From an uncultured Phascolarctobacterium sp. (GTDB taxonomy: Bacteria; Bacillota; Negativicutes; Acidaminococcales; Acidaminococcaceae), in assembly GCA_900552005.1 (NCBI GenBank), contig URXU01000013.1, forward strand, positions 1-27,705: a DNA stretch of 27,705 bases. The letters are read 5' to 3'. Every line of letters starts with the position of its first letter. The first letter of the stretch is position 1. This document shows positions 21,747 to 27,705 of this stretch, in pieces. Both the position numbers and the translations under genes were made by a program. The notes beneath the pieces are model-generated. The model was not told where the DNA came from, did not search any database, and was given only the letters and a program-made list of their open reading frames with translations.

Positions 21747-22535
21747 TTACCTTACACTGGTATTTTGTAAATATTGCGGAAGATATACAATATTTATTCC
21801 ACCATTTTTCTTATCGTGATTTACTACACTTTCAACCTCATACATATCATAAATAAAATCCCTGTTAAGCAACTCTTTAGGCGTACCGCAGCCAATGATA
21901 CTGCCCTCTTTGAAAGCAATTATTCTATCGCAGTACATGGCCGCTATATTTAAGTCATGAATAGCAGCCACAACAGTAATGTTAAGGCTTTTTACAATAT
22001 CCATTATCTGCAGCTGGTATTTGATATCCAAATGATTAGTTGGTTCATCTAATATTAAACATTCCGTCTGCTGTGCTAAAGCCCTTGCCAAAATTACTCT
22101 TTGTTGCTCACCGCCTGATAATGTTGAAAAATTCCTTTTTTCAAAATGCTCCATTCCAACGGTTTTTAATGCATGGCGAGCAATCAAAAAATCGTTTTCA
22201 TTATCTCTCTCCAATAATTTTTTATGTGGGGCACGTCCCATCAACACTACATCAAGTACTGTAAAATCAAAACTGTAAAAATTATGTTGTGCTACTACCG
22301 AAAGCTGCAAAGCGGATTCCCGATAGGATATTTCATCCAAAATTTTTCCATCAAAATATATTGCACCTGACGTCGGCTTTTGTACTCTGTATAAACATTT
22401 TAAAAAAGTACTTTTCCCGCTGCCATTGGGCCCTATGATGCCTAAGAACTCTTTATCATGCAAGTTTAAATTAAGATTATTTAATATTTTTTTATTACCA
22501 ACAAACATATTTATAGCTTTGGCTAATATTTCCAT
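21747..22535 (-). CDS. btuD: Vitamin B12/corrinoid ABC transporter ATPase
   Basis: 262 residues from ATG 22535, which has GGAGG 8 bases upstream; the ATG at 22556 lies inside btuC without a site. Walker A GPNGSGKS is at 35-42, the signature LSGGEQQR at 139-146, Walker B CLILDE at 159-164, and the DEPTNHLD segment and a switch His (AIHDLN) follow. It belongs to the FepC/BtuD group, which powers uptake of siderophores, haem or cobalamin. The ligand here is assigned from the cobalamin riboswitch upstream. It starts 1 base after the btuC stop. Confidence 0.9.
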   Translation of the reverse strand: MEILAKAINMFVGNKKILNNLNLNLHDKEFLGIIGPNGSGKSTFLKCLYRVQKPTSGAIYFDGKILDEISYRESALQLSVVAQHNFYSFDFTVLDVVLMGRAPHKKLLERDNENDFLIARHALKTVGMEHFEKRNFSTLSGGEQQRVILARALAQQTECLILDEPTNHLDIKYQLQIMDIVKSLNITVVAAIHDLNIAAMYCDRIIAFKEGSIIGCGTPKELLNRDFIYDMYEVESVVNHDKKNGGINIVYLPQYLQNTSVR

Positions 22536-22536
22536 T

Positions 22537-23595
22537 TTATCTGCCTCCAAAGCCATAGGTTTTTTTTATCATCAAATAAACGAAACAGGGTGCACCAAGC
22601 AATGATATCAACATGCCAATAGGTAGCTCTGTTTTAGGAATAACTACTCTGCACAATCCATCCGATACAACTAAAAATATCGCTCCAGCCAAACCAGTTA
22701 TAGGAATCAATACCTTATGGTCCGTACCAACAAACATGCGAACTACATGTGGTACTAATAAACCTACAAAGCCGATCATTCCTGCCGAATAGACAACAAA
22801 CCCTACAACTAATGAGCTAACTATCAAATATATTTGACGGTATAAATGCAAATCTGTCCCCAATGTTATTGCAACGTCCTCACCTAACAACATCAAATTC
22901 AATATTCTATTTTGACTCCAGAAAAATAAAACGGACAATAACACTATAGGTGTAATAACCAATATATTCTCCCATTTAGCGCCAGCCAAACTTCCCATCA
23001 GCCAATAAACTACAGTCTGAATCCCTTCTTTGTTTTGGGCAAAGTAAATTACAAAACTTGAAAAAGCTCCACAAACAGAGCTTAAGGCCATTCCCGCTAA
23101 AAGAAGTTTTATTGAATTAGCCCGACCACCAATATTAGAGATAATTAATACTGCAAGAGATATACAAAATGCACCTGCAAATGCTGCTATACCTACAAAA
23201 TTTTCACCTAAAGCCATACCTACTCCTAATAATATCGCTACAGTTGCTCCTAATGATGCACCTGATGATATTCCTAAAATATATGGATCAGCCAACGGAT
23301 TTTTTACTATAGCCTGCATAACCGCACCACAAACAGCTAACCCGCAGCCCACCATCATTGCAAGTATTACTCTTGGCATTCTTAAAATCCACACAATATC
23401 ATATACTGGCTCTTTTAATGCATTATCTAAGATATTATCGCCATGAATTTGTTCAGTTATAACTTCAAAAATTTCTGTAACAGGTATATGAACCGTACCT
23501 ATGCTTAATGCCCAAAACGTACTTAATATTAACAGGAACAATAATGCTGCATAAACACAAATATATTTTATTTTACATATGTTTTTTGATGTCAT
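22537..23595 (-). CDS. btuC: Vitamin B12/corrinoid ABC transporter permease
   Basis: 352 residues with about ten membrane helices, the FecCD/BtuC family. Typical segments are LRMPRVILAMMVGCGLAVCG, followed by NPLADPYILGISSGASLGA, and PHVVRMFVGTDHKVLIPI near the end. Two copies form the channel of the importer. The start at 23595 comes 2 bases after the btuF stop, and its end is coupled to btuD. The ligand is inferred from the riboswitch. Confidence 0.92.
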   Translation of the reverse strand: MTSKNICKIKYICVYAALLFLLILSTFWALSIGTVHIPVTEIFEVITEQIHGDNILDNALKEPVYDIVWILRMPRVILAMMVGCGLAVCGAVMQAIVKNPLADPYILGISSGASLGATVAILLGVGMALGENFVGIAAFAGAFCISLAVLIISNIGGRANSIKLLLAGMALSSVCGAFSSFVIYFAQNKEGIQTVVYWLMGSLAGAKWENILVITPIVLLSVLFFWSQNRILNLMLLGEDVAITLGTDLHLYRQIYLIVSSLVVGFVVYSAGMIGFVGLLVPHVVRMFVGTDHKVLIPITGLAGAIFLVVSDGLCRVVIPKTELPIGMLISLLGAPCFVYLMIKKTYGFGGR

Positions 23596-23597
23596 GT

Positions 23598-24629
23598 TTA
23601 TTCACCATATAATTCTGGATATAATCCATGCGCTATTGTTCTTACCCCATCCAAAGTTCGTATACCAGATGAATAAACCGAATATAATGGAACAGTATAC
23701 AACCTATCTTCTTGAACACATTTTAATCTTTTTAAAGCTTTATTCTCTTTTATCCATTTTATATTTATTTCTTTATTATCATATTGTGATTCCGTTAATA
23801 CTAAAAAAATAGTATCCGGATCAATCTCTCTAAGCTGTTCCATACTGATAATACTACCTTTTAAATCTAATAATTCACCATGCAATGACCTTACAATATC
23901 ACCAGCCAAAGTATCTTTTCCATAAACTCTCATTTCTTTTCCTACTATTTCAATAATTAAAACTTTAGGTTTATAACCTATATTTTCTGTTCTTTCTGAA
24001 ACAAAACTTATTTCATCTTTTATCTGCTGTACTAATTCAAATGCACGTTCTTCTTTATCAACTATTTTGCCTATATCAAGTATATATTGATATTCATCAT
24101 TTAATATATGCCTGTCGGTAAATGGTACGGATGAAGGAGCAATGTAACAATTTACATTTCTTTTTTTCCAAAATTCTGTATTTCTCAAAACCTTTATATT
24201 AAAAGTTGAATACCAACCTAAAATAAAATCAGGATGCATCATTATAATTGTTTCCAAATCTAAATTTTCAAAACTTGTATAAGGAATCTTATCATATGCC
24301 TCTTGATATTCCGGTAGCAAATATTTTCTGTCTGGTATTCCTATGCCAGCAACAATTCTATCTCCTACTCCAAGAGCTAACAATGTTTCAATAGAATTTT
24401 GCCAAATTGCAATAATTCTTTGAGGAGGCTTTTCATAAAGAAACTCTTCATATTCATTAGAAGAATTTAGACTATGCATATATAAAGGGTAATTTTGTTT
24501 ATTGTAAGTGATATTCTGAGCTATTGATATATTTTTTATACTATCGCTATTTTCTTTAACAATTGATTTACAACCTAAATTAAAAATAACTGCTAAAAAA
24601 AATATGGAGCAAACTATTATCTGTTTCAT
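23598..24629 (-). CDS. btuF: Corrinoid-binding lipoprotein of an ABC importer
   Basis: 343 residues from ATG 24629 (the frame also has ATG 24635; AGGA is better spaced to the former). The signal peptide ends at NLGC (Cys20), a slightly unusual lipobox, so it is probably lipid-anchored. The domain is of the BtuF/FhuD/FepB type: PPQRIIAIWQNSIETLLALG, VAGIGIPD, NLDLETIIMMHPDFILGW, then a second lobe with PKVLIIEIVG and LREIDPDTIFLVL. A long helix links the lobes, as the family expects. It should capture the corrinoid between outer and inner membrane. It lies 66 bases from btuB with a hairpin in the gap, and btuC follows. Confidence 0.88.
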   Translation of the reverse strand: MKQIIVCSIFFLAVIFNLGCKSIVKENSDSIKNISIAQNITYNKQNYPLYMHSLNSSNEYEEFLYEKPPQRIIAIWQNSIETLLALGVGDRIVAGIGIPDRKYLLPEYQEAYDKIPYTSFENLDLETIIMMHPDFILGWYSTFNIKVLRNTEFWKKRNVNCYIAPSSVPFTDRHILNDEYQYILDIGKIVDKEERAFELVQQIKDEISFVSERTENIGYKPKVLIIEIVGKEMRVYGKDTLAGDIVRSLHGELLDLKGSIISMEQLREIDPDTIFLVLTESQYDNKEINIKWIKENKALKRLKCVQEDRLYTVPLYSVYSSGIRTLDGVRTIAHGLYPELYGE

Positions 24630-24641
24630 TTTCATCCTATG

Positions 24642-24682
24642 AAAATAGTAAAGTACGCAGCAAATACGTACTTTACTATTTT
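24642..24682 (-). other. 16-bp hairpin between btuB and btuF
   Basis: A perfect 16-bp inverted repeat (24642-24657 / 24667-24682) with a 9-base loop lies 13 bases after the btuB stop. It has a T run only inside the stem and a good reading frame beyond it. It may be a partial terminator or a stabiliser that sets btuB above btuF. Confidence 0.75.
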
Positions 24683-24695
24683 AATTTATTGTCTG

Positions 24696-26990
24696 CTAAA
24701 AATTATATTTCATACCTACCATAATACAACGGCCAGGCTGCGGTGCAGCTCCTATACCATTATAAGAGGAATATGTATTTTCATAGGCTTCATTAGTTAA
24801 GTTGGTAACAGTAACATATGCAGAAACATCTTTGTTAATTTCATAATTAAGATTCCAATCCAATACTAATGCGCGATTATTTGTAAAAGCATATGTATTC
24901 ATACCTGTATACCAATTAATTAATAATCCTGTGTACAGTTTTCTGTTTTCATAAGAAATATTTGCTACATAATGATTTTGTGGTCGTAAATAATTTATCA
25001 TGCTATTAACATTTTGATCATCTTCAATGCTGATATCTGGATCAAATTTCATGCCATCTTTGGCTTCCCATTTGTCATTCATATGGCTATAAGATAATCC
25101 TAAATTCCAATGATCATCAAATCGATTATCCATAGTAATATTTATGGATTTTTTAGTTTCTTTAGCGTTAACTGACTTTGAAACAAAATCACTCTTTTTA
25201 TCATCCCAAACAGAATATCCCGTAATAGCATTACTCATATTAGTCCAATCATAATGTATCGCCACACTGGTTTTATCTGATAAATCTTTACGTATTCCCA
25301 ATGTCCACACGTTGCCAACTTCATCCTCTAACTTTTTGCCATTGGGCGTTACTGTATTATAGTCTTTGGCCTTTATGGGTCTGTATACATTGGTCCAACC
25401 TAAATATGCGCTGCTACTATCATCAAACGCATATTGTGTATTTACAGCAGGAGTAATTGTTGAGGAAGAGCTATTTCCTATTGAAATCTTTCCAGCATCA
25501 TTTGTATTATCATAAGTACCATATTTAGAATATCTTATCGCCGGTGTAATTTCCCATTTATCCGTCACATGAATCTTATCTTGCACAAAGCCTAATATAC
25601 CATCTCTTGCAACTGATGTTGTTTTCCATGTATTATCTTTTCTATTTAAACGTCTGGTATATGTTTTCGCTTTATCATAGGTTATTGAAGCCAGTAAATC
25701 ATTCACACCAACAGATTTTCCATATTGCAACTGTATGCCACGATTTTTTTCGTCTATTACCGTAGTAGGTTCCAATCCTGTCGCAAAATTATATTTATTT
25801 ATAAATTCATTCCATCCAGCGCCTCCCGGAAATGGTACATGTACTCCGTCTTCAACCCAATTGGGATAACGGTCAACTCCCCAATAATGATGGTTCTGAT
25901 TATATAAGCGAATAAAACTTTCCATCCCATTATCTTTATCAAACGTATATACGACATCAACATCATTATTTTTATAGGCATTATAGGAACCGCTCAAAGC
26001 ATCTAATACAAACAAATTACGATATCCTGGATTCACATCATTACCATATTTGCCATTTTCTGTTGCACTGATTATTCTATCCCAGTCGCTTTGGCTCCAA
26101 TATCTGTAATCTGGAGCAGTAATCGGATACCCATCTTTACCATTTTGATGATTATACCAGACCTTTAAATTTTGGGTGTCATTAAAGTTTTTATCTAATC
26201 TAAAATTAACGCCTTCTTCTTTATAAGAAGTTCCTTTGTAAGTATAATCTTTACCTGTAATCCCATCATGATATTTGCTATCACCAGCCATATTTCTATT
26301 GGCAGAAATAAAATAACGCCAAGATTTATCATTCCCAGCAGAACCAGAATAACTTATATTGTATATATGCTTATCCCAAGAACCTGTAGATACATCAATT
26401 GAACCATGATTTTCATTTCCTCCTTTGCGTGTAATAATATTTATTACACCACCAGTAGCATCTGCCCCATATATAGAAGCACCCGGTCCCTTTATTACCT
26501 CTATCTTTTCTATACTTTCTATGCTAACAATCTGGTTTAAATCAACCATGGTCCTTGTACCGCTGGCATTACTTGAACCAAATCTGGTACTTGTAGAATT
26601 ATCAACTCGACGACCGTCCACTAAAACAATGACCCGTGAATCACCATTAATAGACATGGCATTATTATAGGCGTTGTATCCATACTCACCGCCACGATAA
26701 CCGGAATTTGAAAAAGTAACGCCAGGAATCCGCTTAATAGCTTCTGTTACATCAGTATAATGACGTTTTTCGATTTCTTCTCTCGTGATAACTTTGACAT
26801 CACCACCAGTTCGATAATATGATTGCTCTGTTATTGTATTACCAAACTGATCTTTAATAGCCTCACCTTCCACAATAACGCTATCTAAAGTATAAGAGTT
26901 TAAATTTTCATCAAACGCGGCATCCGCACTAATTGACAAACTCATCAAAAATAGTACCATCATTGCCTTAGTAAACTTCGTACTTCTCAT
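24696..26990 (-). CDS. btuB: TonB-dependent outer-membrane receptor, BtuB-like
   Basis: 764 residues. A signal peptide (about 1-24, cut after ADA) is followed by a TonB-box-like DSVIV at 36-40. The plug domain runs to about 195, with VKVITREEIEKRHYTDVTEA, IPGVTFSNSG, VDGRRVDNS, IEKIEVIKGPGASIYGADA and GGVINIITRKGG. A beta-barrel follows to a C-terminal phenylalanine (MVGMKYNF), needed for outer-membrane assembly. It imports its ligand with TonB energy. The cobalamin riboswitch and the btuFCD neighbours argue for a corrinoid ligand. AAAGGA precedes the ATG. It follows the unknown exported protein gene by 24 bases. Confidence 0.92.
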   Translation of the reverse strand: MRSTKFTKAMMVLFLMSLSISADAAFDENLNSYTLDSVIVEGEAIKDQFGNTITEQSYYRTGGDVKVITREEIEKRHYTDVTEAIKRIPGVTFSNSGYRGGEYGYNAYNNAMSINGDSRVIVLVDGRRVDNSTSTRFGSSNASGTRTMVDLNQIVSIESIEKIEVIKGPGASIYGADATGGVINIITRKGGNENHGSIDVSTGSWDKHIYNISYSGSAGNDKSWRYFISANRNMAGDSKYHDGITGKDYTYKGTSYKEEGVNFRLDKNFNDTQNLKVWYNHQNGKDGYPITAPDYRYWSQSDWDRIISATENGKYGNDVNPGYRNLFVLDALSGSYNAYKNNDVDVVYTFDKDNGMESFIRLYNQNHHYWGVDRYPNWVEDGVHVPFPGGAGWNEFINKYNFATGLEPTTVIDEKNRGIQLQYGKSVGVNDLLASITYDKAKTYTRRLNRKDNTWKTTSVARDGILGFVQDKIHVTDKWEITPAIRYSKYGTYDNTNDAGKISIGNSSSSTITPAVNTQYAFDDSSSAYLGWTNVYRPIKAKDYNTVTPNGKKLEDEVGNVWTLGIRKDLSDKTSVAIHYDWTNMSNAITGYSVWDDKKSDFVSKSVNAKETKKSINITMDNRFDDHWNLGLSYSHMNDKWEAKDGMKFDPDISIEDDQNVNSMINYLRPQNHYVANISYENRKLYTGLLINWYTGMNTYAFTNNRALVLDWNLNYEINKDVSAYVTVTNLTNEAYENTYSSYNGIGAAPQPGRCIMVGMKYNF

Positions 26991-27014
26991 AAAACCATCC
27001 TTTCCAATGAAAAA

Positions 27015-27416
27015 TTACCATCTTAATCCATGCACATAAGTAAAAACATATTCAGCATTCGTTATCCAACTTTTCCATGTACCGTCATATTTTCCGAAAT
27101 TCATTGTAATTCTTTTACTTCCATTCGCCGGTATTTTTAAAAATGGCAATTTTATAGGTTTACCCTGGTAAACTTCTTTGCCTCCATCCTCTTTGATGAA
27201 TATAAATTTCATCGAAAAGTCATTTAACTTTGTTATCGTGAGATCCGTACGTCTATTAACAAATGTTCCCGTAACACAAAGATCACCATTGTCCATCCAA
27301 ACTTTAGAACTTTTCCACTCTAAAATCATTTGGTCTGCAGAAACTTCTGCTGCCGTTCCTATATTTGGAATAAGCAATACAATAAACATTGTTAATGTTA
27401 TTAATACTTTTCTCAT
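27015..27416 (-). CDS. Exported protein of unknown function, first gene of the corrinoid-uptake operon
   Basis: 133 residues with a signal peptide (about 1-23, cut near GTAA). The rest is rich in beta-strand pattern (KVWMDNGDLCVTGTFVNRRT, MKFIFIKEDGG, KRITMNFGKY, YVFTYVHGLRW), like a small immunoglobulin-type or FxLYD-like sandwich, with one Cys. I do not recognise a family. AAAGGAG stands before the ATG. It is the first gene after the cobalamin riboswitch and its terminator, directly before btuB, so it is regulated by corrinoid and probably acts in the periplasm with the receptor or binding protein. That role is an inference from position. Confidence 0.8.
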   Translation of the reverse strand: MRKVLITLTMFIVLLIPNIGTAAEVSADQMILEWKSSKVWMDNGDLCVTGTFVNRRTDLTITKLNDFSMKFIFIKEDGGKEVYQGKPIKLPFLKIPANGSKRITMNFGKYDGTWKSWITNAEYVFTYVHGLRW

Positions 27417-27451
27417 TCCTGCTCCTTTCCATATTTAATTTTTATTTTTAA

Positions 27452-27491
27452 TTTTCTTTACATAACTGCCTATTTTTACTTGTAAAGAAAA
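27452..27491. repeat. Inverted repeat in the leader of the corrinoid-uptake operon
   Basis: TTTTCTTTAC (27452-27461) and GTAAAGAAAA (27482-27491) are perfect 10-base arms separated by 20 bases. A nested TTTAC-TT-GTAAA occurs at 27475-27486. It lies between the riboswitch terminator and the first gene. It could be a protein operator or an RNA stem. Confidence 0.6.
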
Positions 27492-27501
27492 AGAAAATAA
27501 C

Positions 27502-27544
27502 AAAAAACGCTTTTCCATCCGTATGCAAACGGACTGAAAAGCGT
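27502..27544 (-). terminator. Intrinsic terminator of the cobalamin riboswitch
   Basis: On the minus strand a long hairpin (ACGCTTTTC at 27507-27515 with GAAAAGCGT at 27536-27544, and an inner ATCCGT/ACGGA part) is followed by TTTTTTG. It lies between the aptamer and the first gene and can stop transcription when cobalamin is bound. Confidence 0.88.
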
Positions 27545-27599
27545 GACACTCCTTGCTTACCAATTCCCGTCCATCGCAGGATTTTTAATGGCTTTAATT

Positions 27600-27705
27600 T
27601 CAGGCAGTTCTTCTGGCTCTGCTTCATTGCTTACCTTGCCTTCCCAGTTTCCCAGTGACATATTAAGGCTTACTCTGCATTACAGCGGCGGGACCGCACA
27701 GGTTT
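27600..27705 (-). promoter_or_regulatory. Cobalamin riboswitch, 3' part (cut by window edge)
   Basis: On the minus strand the conserved core GGTCCCGCCGCTGTAA (27695-27680), GTCACTG (27659-27653), GGGAAGGC (27645-27638) and the B12 box GAGCCAGAAGAACTGCC (27619-27603) appear in the right order. The 5' part of the aptamer is outside the window. It controls the operon below by the terminator at 27502-27544 and so identifies the ligand of the transporter as cobalamin or a related corrinoid. Confidence 0.88.

Noticed and set aside
24696..26990. Receptor as a siderophore or haem receptor
   Set aside because: The sequence family alone allows it, but the cobalamin riboswitch upstream favours corrinoid.
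1..27705. CRISPR arrays, insertion sequences, prophage genes
   Set aside because: No array of spaced direct repeats, no transposase or integrase, and no phage genes were found.

Overview
The window looks like chromosome from a diderm, anaerobic Firmicute, most likely of the Negativicutes. The housekeeping genes are Firmicute in type: ctsR-clpC-radA, rplU-prp-rpmA with a cleavable L27, and an L7Ae-like gene in front of rpsL. Alongside them sits a TonB-dependent outer-membrane receptor, which needs an outer membrane. A class III (oxygen-sensitive) ribonucleotide reductase with its activase points to anaerobic growth. The genus cannot be fixed from the sequence alone.

Layout, left to right. 1-425 is the start of the str ribosomal operon on the minus strand (L7Ae-like gene, then the first codons of rpsL). 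648-2054 is a sodium:solute symporter. 2291-2367 is tRNA-Arg(ACG). 2487-7237 is the minus-strand stress and repair operon ctsR, clpC, radA, followed by a small secreted peptide. ClpC carries a McsA-type zinc finger at its N-terminus, and no mcsA or mcsB gene is present. 7502-8850 is a divergent lemA/TPM-domain pair. Both divergent promoters carry the same three-half-site CtsR-like operator. 8928-9263 is a small zinc-ribbon protein. 9322-12019 is nrdD-nrdG behind two NrdR boxes. 12415-15719 holds an EamA exporter, a GDSL hydrolase with a membrane rhodanese, and an iron-type alcohol dehydrogenase. 15787-17651 holds a four-helix membrane protein with bcp, then rplU-prp-rpmA behind an L21 leader. 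17779-19194 is RNase G. 19309-20911 holds a CGGC-domain protein and, divergently, a Pro-rich lipoprotein and a secreted repeat protein.

The right end (20997-27705, minus strand) is a corrinoid-uptake operon. It starts with a cobalamin riboswitch cut by the window edge and its terminator. It continues with an unknown exported protein, a BtuB-like receptor, a BtuF-like lipoprotein, BtuC, BtuD, a second CGGC protein and a small protein resembling the DnaA N-terminal domain. The transport genes are much more AT-rich than the rest of the window, which suggests a different origin. The riboswitch assigns the ligand as cobalamin or a related corrinoid. Three genes of unknown role in or next to this operon are the best candidates for new biology, together with the ClpC fusion and the unusual CtsR operator geometry.
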